Part shown: positions 1 through 10,354 of the stretch, one piece after another
Numbering within the stretch: position 1 is the stretch's first letter
How the letters are laid out: the number at the start of each line of letters is the position of its first letter
NCBI GenBank assembly: GCA_016709545.1
Contig: JADJMO010000010.1
Coordinates: 220,001 to 284,000 of the forward strand
Origin: Myxococcales bacterium
Lineage (GTDB): Bacteria > Myxococcota_A > Polyangia > Polyangiales > JADJMO01
Length of the DNA: 64,000 bases
Direction: 5' to 3'
Position numbers and translations under genes: made by a program
The notes under the pieces: generated by a model
Database searches by the model: none
Seen by the model: the letters and a program-made list of their open reading frames with translations, nothing else
What the model was told of the DNA's origin: nothing

Positions 1-2
1 CC

Positions 3-170
3 GTCCCCGACGAGAAGGACTTCCCCAAGTGGGCGGAGTACTCGAAGAAGTCGGCGGCCTCGGCCAAGGGCGGGAACAAGGACGAGATCAACGCCGCTTG
101 CAAGATCTGCCACGACGACTACCGCAAGATCTTCAAGGAGAAGTACCGGAGCACGCCGCCCCCGAAGTAG
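3..170 (+). CDS. c-type cytochrome, C-terminal fragment (5' partial)
   Basis: Only the last 55 residues are in the window; the reading frame is open at the left edge and stops at 168-170. The fragment has one CxxCH heme-attachment motif (CKICHDDYR) about 20 residues from the C-terminus, followed by a Lys-rich helix and a Pro-rich end. A single CxxCH near the C-terminus in a helix of the form CxxCHxxYR is the arrangement of cytochrome c' (class II) and related four-helix cytochromes, so a periplasmic heme protein is inferred. The N-terminal helices and signal peptide lie outside the window, so the class assignment is tentative. A strong hairpin terminator follows 23 bases after the stop. Confidence 0.7.
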   Translation, partial: VPDEKDFPKWAEYSKKSAASAKGGNKDEINAACKICHDDYRKIFKEKYRSTPPPK

Positions 171-193
171 GGCCGGTCTCGAGGTGTCGTGGG

Positions 194-220
194 GAGGCGG
201 GCCAAAAGCCCGCCTCTTTT
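194..220 (+). terminator. Rho-independent terminator after the cytochrome gene
   Basis: A perfect 9-bp stem (GAGGCGGGC at 194-202 with GCCCGCCTC at 208-216) encloses a CAAAA loop and is followed directly by TTTT. The T-run lies only on the plus-strand side, so it should end the cytochrome transcript and would act only as a hairpin for the converging gatB transcript. Confidence 0.85.
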
Positions 221-231
221 CGTTGGCGGTC

Positions 232-1689
232 TCAGGCGAGCAGACGGAGCAGGATCTCGTTGACGACGACGGGATTCGCGGACCCCTTGGTCTCGCGCAT
301 GACCCCGCCCACGAAGAACCCGAGCATGTTGGTCTTGCCGGCCCGATAGGCGCTGGCCTGCTTCGGATTCTGGTCGATCAGCCCCTGGCAGATCGTCTCG
401 AGGGCCGAGGCGTCGCTCACCTGGGCCATTCCCTGCGACTCGACCCAGGATTTCGGCGACCGATCGGTCCCCTGCACGGCCGCGTAGACGTCCTTCGCCT
501 GCTTGCCGGAGATGGTGCCGGCCTCGACCAGGCCCAGCAGCTCGACCAGCTGGCTGCTCGTGATCGGGAAGGAGACCTCGAGCCCGTGGGTCGTGGTCCC
601 GGCCAGCACCTCGGTCATGACGAAGTTCGCCGCTCGCTTGGCAAAAGCGCCATCTCCGGGGCGAGAACGCAGGATCTCCTCGAAGAAGTCTCCGATCCTG
701 GGGTGGCTGGTGAGGAGGTCCGCGTCGTAGGTGGGGAGGCCGAGCACGGAGGTGAGGCGATGCCGACGGGCGTCCGGGAGCTCGGGGAGCTGGGCCCTCT
801 GCGCCGCGACGAAGGCCTCGTCGAGCACCAGGGCCGGTAGATCGGGGTCCGGGAAGTAGCGGTAGTCGTCGCTGCCCTCCTTTTCCCGGAGGAACACGGT
901 GCGACCGCGCTCGTCGTCCCACTGGCGGGTGTGCTGCCGGAAGGTCTCGCCCCGCTCGGCGAGGTCGGTGAGACGGGCGATCTCGTAGGCGAGCCCCCGC
1001 TGTACGTGCCGGAAGGAGTTGATGTTCTTGATCTCGACGCGGGTGCCGAAGGCCTCGGTTCCTCGTCGGCGGACGCTCACGTTGACGTCGCACCGGAAGC
1101 TGCCTTCTTCGAGGTTCCCGTCGTTGACCCCGAGGGCCACGAGGATGCTGCGGAGCTTCTTGAGGTAGGCGACGGCGTCTTCGGGGCCCCGCAGGTCGGG
1201 CTCACCGACGATCTCGACGAGGGGGGTTCCTGCACGGTTGAGGTCGATGACGCTCTGGCCGGGGACCTCTGCGACGCCATGGAGGTTCTTGCCGGCGTCC
1301 TCCTCGAGGTGGATGCGGGTGATGCCGACCCGGCGGGGCTCTCCCCCCTCGGGCTCGATGTCCAGGTGGCCGTGCTCGCTGAACGGCAGGTCGAACTGGC
1401 TGATCTGGTAGCCCTTGGGGAGATCGGGGTAGAAATAGCTCTTGCGGGCGAAGACGGACCGCGCCCGGACGGTGCAGCCGAGGGCCAGGGCGGTGCGGAC
1501 GGCCATTTCTGCGGCGGATCGGTTCAGGACCGGGAGGGCACCCGGCAGCCCCAGACAGACGGGACAGACGTGGGTGTTGGGCTCGGCCCCGAAGCTCGTG
1601 GCGCAACCGCAGAAGATCTTGGTCCGGGTCAGCAGCTGGGCGTGGACCTCGAGACCGATGATCGGCTCCCATGCGGTGGGGGCGGTCAT
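232..1689 (-). CDS. gatB: Asp-tRNA(Asn)/Glu-tRNA(Gln) amidotransferase subunit B
   Basis: GatB is the tRNA-binding kinase subunit of GatCAB, which converts misacylated Glu-tRNA(Gln) or Asp-tRNA(Asn) to the correct amide. The 485-residue length is normal. The N-terminus carries the family signature (IIGLEVHAQL, then zinc-ligand cysteines at C27, C29, C42 and C45 in FCGC and CPVCLG), and PLVEIVGEPDLR and DVNVSVR follow. The C-terminal part has the helical GatB/YqeY tail that binds the tRNA elbow and ends in NEILLRLL. The ATG at 1689 gives the canonical N-terminus. It diverges from the kinase gene at 1748 across only 58 bases. The gatA and gatC partners are not in the window. Confidence 0.97.
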   Translation of the reverse strand: MTAPTAWEPIIGLEVHAQLLTRTKIFCGCATSFGAEPNTHVCPVCLGLPGALPVLNRSAAEMAVRTALALGCTVRARSVFARKSYFYPDLPKGYQISQFDLPFSEHGHLDIEPEGGEPRRVGITRIHLEEDAGKNLHGVAEVPGQSVIDLNRAGTPLVEIVGEPDLRGPEDAVAYLKKLRSILVALGVNDGNLEEGSFRCDVNVSVRRRGTEAFGTRVEIKNINSFRHVQRGLAYEIARLTDLAERGETFRQHTRQWDDERGRTVFLREKEGSDDYRYFPDPDLPALVLDEAFVAAQRAQLPELPDARRHRLTSVLGLPTYDADLLTSHPRIGDFFEEILRSRPGDGAFAKRAANFVMTEVLAGTTTHGLEVSFPITSSQLVELLGLVEAGTISGKQAKDVYAAVQGTDRSPKSWVESQGMAQVSDASALETICQGLIDQNPKQASAYRAGKTNMLGFFVGGVMRETKGSANPVVVNEILLRLLA

Positions 1690-1747
1690 GATGGCCCGGA
1701 ACTAGCACGGTTGCGCTTCGGTGGGGCTTGAGTAGCCTTCGGTCCAC

Positions 1748-3346
<1,599 letters not shown>

Positions 3347-3364
3347 TCGGGTACGTTCGGCTCC

Positions 3365-5083
3365 GTGGCTTCTCTGCTCACTGCGGTGCGTGACCTCGGC
3401 CGGTTGCGCGAGATCGTCGGCGTCCTCGCTCGACACGGCTTCGGCGAAGTCCTGAGCCGGATGGGCCTCTCCTCGCTCGCGCCAGCGAGCGGCAAGGGAG
3501 ACGAAGAGAAGCGCAAGATCGCCTGGCCGGAGCGCACGCGGCGCGCCATCCAGGAGCTCGGGCCTTCGTTCATCAAGCTCGGGCAGATCGCCTCCACGCG
3601 CGGCGACGTGCTGCCTCGCGACCTCGTGGTGGAGCTCAAGAAGCTGCAGGACGACGTCCCGCCTGTGTCGTTCGAGGATCTCAAGGCAGCGATCGAGAGC
3701 TCGCTCGGGAGATCGATCGAGGATCTCTACGAGAGCTTCGAGCAGAAGCCGCTCGCGACGGCGTCGATCGGGCAGGTCCACCGCGCGCGCCTGCGCGCCG
3801 AGTTCGACGACCCCGCGGTCGGCGCCGACGGTCAGCCCCTGCCCCAGGAGGCGCGCGAGGTGGTGGTCAAGGCGCAGAGGCCGGGGGTGAAGGAGACGGT
3901 CGAGCGCGATCTCGAGCTCCTGCACATCCTCGCGCAGATCCTGGATCGGTCGATCGAGGAGGCGCGCATCTACGACCCGATCGGCCTCGTGCAGCAGTTC
4001 GATCGGTCCATCACCGCGGAGATGGACTTCACCATCGAGGCCGGCAACGGCGAGCGCTTCCGGCGCAACTTCGAGGGGAATCCCCACGTCGCGTTCCCCC
4101 GCTCGTACAAGGGCGCGTCTTCGCGCCGGGTGCTCACGCTCGAGTTCTTCGACGGCATGAAGCTCGACCGGGCCCTGAAGGAGGGGTTCGACGGCAAGAT
4201 CATCGCCAAGCGCGCGGTGGGCATCGTCATCAAGATGGTGTTCGAGGACGGCTTCTTCCACGCCGACCCGCACCCCGGGAACATCATCATCATGGGGACG
4301 CCGACCGATCCCCTCATCGGGATGATCGACCTCGGAATGGTCGGCCGGCTCTCGCCCGAGATGCGCGACCGCACGATCAAGCTGATGGTCGCGGCGGCGC
4401 GCAACGACGGGCTCGCCGTGGCCGACTCGCTCTACCAGATCGGACGGCCGAGCAAGAAGATCGACATGGAGGCCTACCGGGCGGAGGTGTCGCTGCTGGC
4501 CGAGAAGTACCTCGGCAAGCCGCTCAAGGAGATCGAGATCGCGGCGCTCATCAAGGATCTCGTCGACGGCGCGACCAAATACGACATCGAGATGCCGACC
4601 GACTTCATGATGGTCGGCAAGGCGCTGATGACGATCGAGGGCATCGGCAAGGAGCTCGACCCCGATCTCGACGTGTTCTCGGAGGCGCAGCCGTACTTCG
4701 TCGATCTCCTCAAGAAGCGGTTCTCGCCCGCGGAGCTCGGCAACGAGATGATGCGCAACGTGGAGCGATTCGCCGGCATGGCGACCGACGTCCCGTTCCA
4801 CCTGCGCGAGGTGCTCGACGACCTCCGCATGGGGCGCCTGCAGGTGCACACCGTGGAGAAGGAGCTCGCGCCCGCGTACGACCGGCTCGGGCGGCGCCTG
4901 TTCTCGGGGATGATCGTGGCCTCGCTCAACGTCGCGGCGGCGCTCGCGCTGCTCAGCAACGTGCAGTACCGGGTCTGGATCGCGGTCGGCCTCTTCTTGC
5001 TCGCCGGCTGGGCGTACATGGGACACGTGGGCAAGGACTGGTTCTCCGCCTGGTGGGGCAAGGGCGGCACCCGGTCGCGCTAG
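3365..5083 (+). CDS. UbiB/ABC1/AarF-family atypical kinase-like protein
   Basis: A member of the UbiB/ADCK family, which supports quinone or isoprenoid lipid metabolism at the membrane through an atypical protein-kinase-like fold. Seen directly: the KxGQ motif (KLGQ at 71-74, in FIKLGQIASTRGDVLP), the Ala-rich nucleotide loop region (LATASIGQVHRA), the VVKAQRPG lysine segment, HADPHPGN and the DLGMVGRL metal-binding segment. Two hydrophobic helices at about 515-555 near the C-terminus give membrane anchoring, as in UbiB. Length 572 is typical. The GTG start at 3365 gives a standard N-terminus. No quinone-biosynthesis genes are adjacent, so the exact substrate is not inferable. Confidence 0.93.
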   Translation: MASLLTAVRDLGRLREIVGVLARHGFGEVLSRMGLSSLAPASGKGDEEKRKIAWPERTRRAIQELGPSFIKLGQIASTRGDVLPRDLVVELKKLQDDVPPVSFEDLKAAIESSLGRSIEDLYESFEQKPLATASIGQVHRARLRAEFDDPAVGADGQPLPQEAREVVVKAQRPGVKETVERDLELLHILAQILDRSIEEARIYDPIGLVQQFDRSITAEMDFTIEAGNGERFRRNFEGNPHVAFPRSYKGASSRRVLTLEFFDGMKLDRALKEGFDGKIIAKRAVGIVIKMVFEDGFFHADPHPGNIIIMGTPTDPLIGMIDLGMVGRLSPEMRDRTIKLMVAAARNDGLAVADSLYQIGRPSKKIDMEAYRAEVSLLAEKYLGKPLKEIEIAALIKDLVDGATKYDIEMPTDFMMVGKALMTIEGIGKELDPDLDVFSEAQPYFVDLLKKRFSPAELGNEMMRNVERFAGMATDVPFHLREVLDDLRMGRLQVHTVEKELAPAYDRLGRRLFSGMIVASLNVAAALALLSNVQYRVWIAVGLFLLAGWAYMGHVGKDWFSAWWGKGGTRSR

Positions 5084-5127
5084 CCCCTCGGGAATGAGGG
5101 GGCGGTCGTCTGGCGTTCGCCGAGACC

Positions 5128-6279
5128 ATGCGCTCCGAGAGAGACCTGTTCGCCACCGTCGGCATGGCGATGGCTCCAGCCGTCGGCGCGGCCCTCCTGG
5201 CCCGCGTCCACCTGCGCGAAGTGGCGCGATACACCCACTGGTCGTCGTCGAGCGTCGCCAACGCGCAGATCGTGTTCGTGGCCCTCGGCTGCGCGGTCGG
5301 CGCGGCGCTCGCGTTGCTGGGCCCACCACGGCTGTTCATGGCCGCGCGTTGGGTGCTCGCGCTCACCTTCGCGGGGCTCGTCGTCACCCTCGGGCAACAG
5401 GACATGGTGCACGCGCGCGTCGCGGGGCTGGTCATCACGCCGACGGAGCTCGCGAAGGCGGGGCTGCTCGTGGCGGTCGCGGGGGCGCTCGCGGCGGAGG
5501 GCAAGACACGCAACGTCGGCCTCGCCGCGACGGCGATCGTGCTGCTGATGGTCGGCGCGCGCGACGTGATGACGTTCGTCGTGGTGCTCTCCGCAGGCCT
5601 CGCGGCAGCATGGATCGCGGTGCCGCGCACGCCACGATTCGCTGCGCCGCTGGCCGTGGTGGTGGGGATCGGCGTCGCGGTGGTCGGCTTCGGCGCGTGG
5701 TGGCTCCGGCCGTACCAGGTGGAGCGGCTCCGCACCTGGCTCGACGGGGGTGACCCACGGTCGAGCGGCTGGATCTACGCGCAAGTGCGCGCCGCGCTGG
5801 GTGCGTCGGGGCTCGCTGGAACGGGTGCGTATCCCAAGTTCGCGGACGTGTTCGAGCACAACGACCTCGGGCTCGTGGATCTCGGCGCGCGGTTCGGGTT
5901 CGGCGCGGTCGTGCTCGTGCTCGCGGTCCACGTGGGGATCGTCCTGTTCTGCTTGCACGCGGCGGTGCGGGCAGAGGAGCGCTTCGGCGCGGCGCTCGCG
6001 GCGGGGACGGCGATCACGTTCGCGTGGCACGGCGTCGGGAACGCAGCGATGGTCGCGGGCCTCTTGCCGATCGTGAACCTGCGGCTCGGACTCGTCTCGT
6101 ACGGTGGGTCGTCGGTGGTGGCGCTGCTCGCGCTGCTCGGGGCGACGACCGGTGTCGCCCTCCGCGCGGGAGAACCGGATGAGACGCGAAAGGCGCGGGT
6201 GCACGGGCTGCGCCTCGCCTTCCTCGCGGTGACGCTCCTGGTCGTGGTGCGGTTGGGCTTCCTCATGTCGAGTGGGTGA
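5128..6279 (+). CDS. Divergent RodA/FtsW-type (SEDS) polytopic protein
   Basis: A 383-residue protein of about ten membrane helices carrying recognisable SEDS glycosyltransferase landmarks: TPTELAKAGLL (usual PSELAKL), RPYQVERLRTWLDGGDP (usual RPYQ..R...FLDP..DP), EHNDLGLVDLGARFGFG aligning Asp246 with the catalytic Asp of the H-x-D loop, and GLLPIVNLRLGLVSYGGSS (usual LLP.TG.PLP..SYGGSS). SEDS proteins polymerise lipid II into glycan strands, normally with a class B PBP. Here the first helices are poorly conserved, the PxxTGxPLP segment is altered, and no PBP2/PBP3 gene is nearby, so a specialised or accessory role is possible. The start at 5128 lies 44 bases after the UbiB-like gene. Confidence 0.8.
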   Translation: MRSERDLFATVGMAMAPAVGAALLARVHLREVARYTHWSSSSVANAQIVFVALGCAVGAALALLGPPRLFMAARWVLALTFAGLVVTLGQQDMVHARVAGLVITPTELAKAGLLVAVAGALAAEGKTRNVGLAATAIVLLMVGARDVMTFVVVLSAGLAAAWIAVPRTPRFAAPLAVVVGIGVAVVGFGAWWLRPYQVERLRTWLDGGDPRSSGWIYAQVRAALGASGLAGTGAYPKFADVFEHNDLGLVDLGARFGFGAVVLVLAVHVGIVLFCLHAAVRAEERFGAALAAGTAITFAWHGVGNAAMVAGLLPIVNLRLGLVSYGGSSVVALLALLGATTGVALRAGEPDETRKARVHGLRLAFLAVTLLVVVRLGFLMSSG

Positions 6280-6887
6280 GCGAGACTGCGCGAGTGCGTT
6301 GCCTGATCGCCTCGGTGTCGTTGCTCGCCTCTGCTCCTCTCGCTGCCGGCGCCACCCCGATGCACGCCGACCTCGGGGTCGGACGGCTCGACGCGACGCT
6401 GGTCACCCAGGCCGCGGACCCGCGCTATGGCGGTCTGGCGCAGGGGCGGGCCGGGGCCTCGGCGGTGGCGATCACAGCAGGGGGTGGGGTCGGCGTGCAG
6501 GTGCGCCCGGCGCTCGCGCTCCTGTTCTCGGGGACGGTCGTGTTCGCCCCCTCGTGGACGCCGCCGGGCACCCCCGCCCAGTCGCTGCTCTTCGGCGTGA
6601 TCGGGCCGGAGCTCGATTTCACGCCCGATCCGGCGATCCCGTTCCACGTGCGCGCGGGGATGGGCCTGGCCTTCGGTCGGGTCGGACAGGAGGAGCCGGT
6701 GCTGAGCGCTGCGCACGTGGGCTCCGACGCTTGGCTCACGGTGGCGCGCGAGCGGCGCCTCGGGTCGCTCCACCTCGGCCTCTCGTTCTCGATCCACGGC
6801 ACCTGGATGCGTGGGGGCTCGGGGACGGTCTCTTCGTCGGTGAACGCGTTCACGCCGGTGCTGGCGCTGACGCTCAGCAATCGCTGA
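6276..6887 (+). CDS. Hypothetical exported protein, possible outer-membrane beta-barrel
   Basis: The GTG start overlaps the stop of the SEDS gene by 4 bases, which suggests translational coupling. The 203-residue product has a Sec-type signal (hydrophobic LIASVSLLASAPLAAGA, cut near residue 25) and then alternating hydrophobic and Gly-rich segments ending in LALTLSNR. This fits a small beta-barrel or lipid-facing outer-membrane protein, but no family was recognised. The coupling to the SEDS gene is the only hint of function and would fit an envelope role. Confidence 0.7.
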   Translation: MSETARVRCLIASVSLLASAPLAAGATPMHADLGVGRLDATLVTQAADPRYGGLAQGRAGASAVAITAGGGVGVQVRPALALLFSGTVVFAPSWTPPGTPAQSLLFGVIGPELDFTPDPAIPFHVRAGMGLAFGRVGQEEPVLSAAHVGSDAWLTVARERRLGSLHLGLSFSIHGTWMRGGSGTVSSSVNAFTPVLALTLSNR

Positions 6888-6921
6888 CGCTCCGGACCAC
6901 CACGGCTAGCATCCAAGGGCG

Positions 6922-8373
6922 GTGAACCGAGACCAGGTCGAGGCGGCGGTCGGGGCCTATCTGAAGCAGGAGTTCGGTCGCGTCCTCGTCGTCCGCAAGC
7001 TCGCGCTGGTGCACCACGCGACCCACCAGGCGTGGGCGATCGACGTGGTGGCGCCGCTCCGCGACGGCGACGTGTTCATCGCGCGGCTCGAGGTCGACGA
7101 GCAAGGAGTCCTCTCGCCGCTGCTCGACGTCGAAGGGACGCTGGACGTCATCCGCAGCGGCCCGATCATCGGCTACACCGACGAAGCCGAACCCGTGCCC
7201 CACTCGGTGCGGCCGGGGAGCCTCGACCTCGACGAGCCCGCGCCCGAGTCCGTGCCCACGGACGACGCTGCGGTGCGCGCGCGGCTGCGCAAGGCGATCA
7301 GCCTCGGCGATCGCGCGAGCCTCGAGCAGGCCCGCACGCTCTACCCGCGGCTCCTCCGAGAACCCGACGGGCGCGGTCGCGTGCTGCTCGGCATGGCCAG
7401 CGTGGAGCACCGCCTCGGCGCAGAGCGGCTCGCGATCGAGTACCTCGAGGCGGCGACCCGCGAGCTCTCCGACCGGTTCGACGTGCCTGCGCTCGAGGAC
7501 GCGGCGAGCCTGGCGCTCGAGATCCTCGGGCGCGAGCGCTACCTCGCTTCTTCGATCCACTCGCTGCTCGAGCGGAGCCGCGCGCGACTGCAGCCCTTGT
7601 CGTCGGTGCTCGAGGCGCCCTTGCTCGCGGGCGTCGGGCTCGGATCGGATCGCGACTGGCTCGCCAAGAACGCGGAGCTCGTCACGCTCGCGCGGGGCGA
7701 GGTGCTCGTGCGGCAGGGCGACGCCTCGCGGGCGGTGTTCGTGATCAAGAGCGGTCTCCTCGCGGTGCTGCTCGATCGGCCCGAGGGGGGCGGACAGCGG
7801 TTCGTGCGGTGCTGCTTCCCGGGCGCGTTCCTCGGCGAGGCGAGCGTCCTCGTCGAGCACCCGCTCTGCTCGGCGACCCTGCGCGCGGAGCGCGTGACCG
7901 AGGTGTACCGCATCGAGGCCGCGCTCCTGCACAACCTCATGGAGCGCAACGAGGCCCTGCGCACGCGGCTCGCCTCGAGCCGGCAGATCCACCGCATCGA
8001 CTCCTTCTTCGCCACCCACGAGGCCATGGGCCAGCTGGACGCGCTGGTGCGCGACGAGGTGCTCGCGTGCATCGACCGCATCCAGACCTTCGACGAGGAC
8101 GTGGTGATCGGCCGCGCGGGCGACGTGCCGCAGTTCGGCTCGCTGGTCGCGCGGGGAGAGGTCACGCTGCACGACGCGACCGACGCGCAGGTGGGCACGG
8201 TCGAGATCGACGGGTTCTTCGGCGTGCGGGACGCCATCCACGGCATCCCGGCGTCGCTCACCAGCGTGGCCCGTGAAGGGACCACGGTCGCGTTCTTCCA
8301 CGCGGACAAGCTGCGCGACCTCGCCCAGAGCAGCCCGGAACACGTCACCGCGGTCCTCGAGAGGCTCGGATGA
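6922..8373 (+). CDS. Cyclic-nucleotide-binding-like domain protein
   Basis: A 483-residue soluble protein starting at GTG 6922. Residues 1-80 form a domain rich in alternating strands (LALVHHATHQAWAIDVVAPL), followed by a helical TPR-like segment (about 115-215). Residues about 225-350 match the cNMP-binding beta-roll of CRP-like proteins (RGEVLVRQGDASRAVFVIKSGLLAVLL, then FPGAFLGEASVLVEHPLCSATLRAE). A second, weaker beta-roll-like segment occupies about 375-480. There is no DNA-binding helix-turn-helix, so it is not a CRP-type transcription factor. The phosphate-binding cassette is only partly conserved, so ligand binding is uncertain. This kind of protein is frequent in Myxococcota. Confidence 0.85.
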   Translation: MNRDQVEAAVGAYLKQEFGRVLVVRKLALVHHATHQAWAIDVVAPLRDGDVFIARLEVDEQGVLSPLLDVEGTLDVIRSGPIIGYTDEAEPVPHSVRPGSLDLDEPAPESVPTDDAAVRARLRKAISLGDRASLEQARTLYPRLLREPDGRGRVLLGMASVEHRLGAERLAIEYLEAATRELSDRFDVPALEDAASLALEILGRERYLASSIHSLLERSRARLQPLSSVLEAPLLAGVGLGSDRDWLAKNAELVTLARGEVLVRQGDASRAVFVIKSGLLAVLLDRPEGGGQRFVRCCFPGAFLGEASVLVEHPLCSATLRAERVTEVYRIEAALLHNLMERNEALRTRLASSRQIHRIDSFFATHEAMGQLDALVRDEVLACIDRIQTFDEDVVIGRAGDVPQFGSLVARGEVTLHDATDAQVGTVEIDGFFGVRDAIHGIPASLTSVAREGTTVAFFHADKLRDLAQSSPEHVTAVLERLG

Positions 8374-8391
8374 GCGAGTCTCGTCCCGGGA

Positions 8392-9306
8392 TCAGCGCTT
8401 GCGCTGGCCGGAGAGGGCGAGCAGGACGCCCGAGCCGACGACGAGGGCGGCGCCGACGAGCTGCCTGCCGGTCGGCATCTCGTGCAGGACGACCACCCCG
8501 ATGGCCTGCGAGAACACGACGCCCGAGTAGCCGATGGCGCTGACGCGCGCGGCCTCGTCGAGCGAATAGGCGCGGGTCATGGCGACCTGCGCGAAGCCGC
8601 CGAACAGACCGGCGCCGACGAGGGCGAGGAGCGCGGTGGGCGTGGGGACGCGAAAGCCAGGCAGGCTCGCGACGAACGTGAGGAGCGCGCCCCACGCGGC
8701 GAAGTGGAGGCTCACGCCCTCGGGGCTCTCCTTCTTGCCGAGGCGACGCAGGTAGGCCATCGCGAGGCTCGAGAAGAACGCGCCACCGATGCCCGCGAGC
8801 ACGCCGAGCCAGAGCCCCGCGGGGTGCGCGAGGTGCACGCCGGCGAGCAGGCCGACGCCGAGGAGGCCGAGGACCACCGCGCCCCAGACCGAGGAGCCCG
8901 AGCGCTCACCGAGGAGGATCGGCGAGAGCACCGCGAGCAAGAGTGGGGTCAGGTTGCCGATGGTGACGGCGTCGCCGAGCGGCAAGCGCGAGAGCGCGTA
9001 GAAGCCGCAGCACATGGAGACGGTGCCGGCGAGCGTGCGGCGCCACTGGAGGCCGCGATCGCTGACCCGCAAGGACACCCCGCGCGCGCGGGCCATCGCG
9101 AAGATGGTGAGGGCCCCGAAGCCGGCCCGGCCGGCGGCGGCCTCGAGGAACGAGACGTCGCGGGTCGCCCGCTTGACGAACAGAGCCATGAACGTGAAGA
9201 GCAGGCAGGCGAACAGCATGTAGGCCGCGGCGAGGCCGGGCCGGCTCACGCGAGGCTCCTCTTCGGCGACGACCTCGCGGGCGAGCGATTCTGGCGCGGT
9301 GGCCAT
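8392..9306 (-). CDS. EamA/DMT-family drug/metabolite transporter
   Basis: A 304-residue protein with ten predicted membrane helices arranged as two five-helix EamA repeats. Family features include PLGDAVTIGNLTPLLLAVLSP in the first half and SLDEAARVSAIGYSGVVFSQAIG in the second. The substrate cannot be inferred. The chosen ATG at 9306 lies one base after the holB stop (9308), so translation is probably coupled to holB. The same frame is open further upstream, but that part overlaps the conserved end of holB and is rejected. The C-terminus is a short basic tail (SGQRKR). Confidence 0.88.
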   Translation of the reverse strand: MATAPESLAREVVAEEEPRVSRPGLAAAYMLFACLLFTFMALFVKRATRDVSFLEAAAGRAGFGALTIFAMARARGVSLRVSDRGLQWRRTLAGTVSMCCGFYALSRLPLGDAVTIGNLTPLLLAVLSPILLGERSGSSVWGAVVLGLLGVGLLAGVHLAHPAGLWLGVLAGIGGAFFSSLAMAYLRRLGKKESPEGVSLHFAAWGALLTFVASLPGFRVPTPTALLALVGAGLFGGFAQVAMTRAYSLDEAARVSAIGYSGVVFSQAIGVVVLHEMPTGRQLVGAALVVGSGVLLALSGQRKR

Positions 9307-9307
9307 C

Positions 9308-10345
9308 TCAGGGCTGTCCGCGTTCGCGGCGGGGATCGCGCCCGCGACCGCCGAGGCGTAGCCACTCGGCCTCGAGGGCGAGGGGGACGTTGGCGTTGTG
9401 GGTGAGGGCCTCGCGCAGGCGCACCGCCGCGTCCCACCGGGCGATCGCGGCCTCGATCGAGGCGTTGTTGCCGCCGCGGAGGACGAGGTCGCGCACCTCG
9501 CGGGCCTCCTCGGCGAGCAGCGCGGCGAGGTGAGTGTCGAGCTCGCCGCGCGACTCGGTGGAGTTGGCGTACTCGGCGCTCGCGTCGAACAGGGCGACGC
9601 GGTCGCCAGCGGCGGCGCGCAGCGCGGAGATGGCCTCGGCGCGCACGTTCTCCTTCTGCTCGTCGGCGAGCGAAGCGGCGCGCGCCATGCTGCCCTCGGC
9701 GAGGTGCGCGAGGGCACGGGCTCGCTCGGGGGGCAGGCCCGTCGTGCGCACGAGGAGGCTCTCGACGATCTCGTCGGTCAGCGCCGCGAAGCGCACGAGC
9801 AGCGTGCGCGACCGAATGGTGGGCAGGAGCTCCCCTGGTCGATCGGTCAGGAGCACGAAGCGGGTGTGGTGCGGAGGCTCCTCGAGGGTCTTGAGGAGCG
9901 CGTTGGCCGCGGAGACGCCGAGATCATGGGCGTCGCGGACGATGATCAGCCGCTCGCGCGCCTCGTGCGGGGGGAACGAGACGCGCTCGAGGACGACCCG
10001 GCGGATCTGGTCGACGGAGATGTCGAGCTTCTCTTCGGTGCTGCGACCGAGCACCTCGCGCGGGTAGAGCCCCTTCTGGACGAGGATCACGTCGGGGTGG
10101 AGCGGGACCTGGGGCGACTCGGTGGAACGGGTGAGGACCCGGTGGCAGGCCTGGCAGACGCCGCAGCCATCGTCCACGGATGGCGAGGTGCAGGTGACGG
10201 CGCAGCCGAGCGCGAGCGCTGTCGTCTCCTTGCCGACCCCGGGCGGACCGACGAAGAGTAGAGCGTGATGGAGCCGCTTCTCGCGCAGGCCTCGACGGAG
10301 CGTCGTGATGGCCGCAGCTTGTCCGAGCACGTCCGCGAGGGGCAC
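9308..10345 (-). CDS. holB: DNA polymerase III delta' subunit
   Basis: The delta' subunit of the clamp-loader complex, an AAA+ protein. Seen: LHHALLFVGPPGVGKETTALAL (Walker A region), a four-Cys zinc module (CGVCQACH together with an upstream cysteine), LDISVDQIRRV, and DAHDLGVSAANALLKTLEEPP with LLTDRPGELLPTIRSR, the classical sensor 1 and arginine-finger region. The GTG at 10345, preceded by an AGAGAGG Shine-Dalgarno-like run, gives the normal N-terminus (PLADVLGQ). Length is 345 residues. The gene is divergent from a lipoprotein gene whose best start lies only 9 bases away, so promoters must lie inside coding sequence. Confidence 0.93.
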   Translation of the reverse strand: MPLADVLGQAAAITTLRRGLREKRLHHALLFVGPPGVGKETTALALGCAVTCTSPSVDDGCGVCQACHRVLTRSTESPQVPLHPDVILVQKGLYPREVLGRSTEEKLDISVDQIRRVVLERVSFPPHEARERLIIVRDAHDLGVSAANALLKTLEEPPHHTRFVLLTDRPGELLPTIRSRTLLVRFAALTDEIVESLLVRTTGLPPERARALAHLAEGSMARAASLADEQKENVRAEAISALRAAAGDRVALFDASAEYANSTESRGELDTHLAALLAEEAREVRDLVLRGGNNASIEAAIARWDAAVRLREALTHNANVPLALEAEWLRLGGRGRDPRRERGQP

Positions 10346-10354
10346 CCCCCTCTC

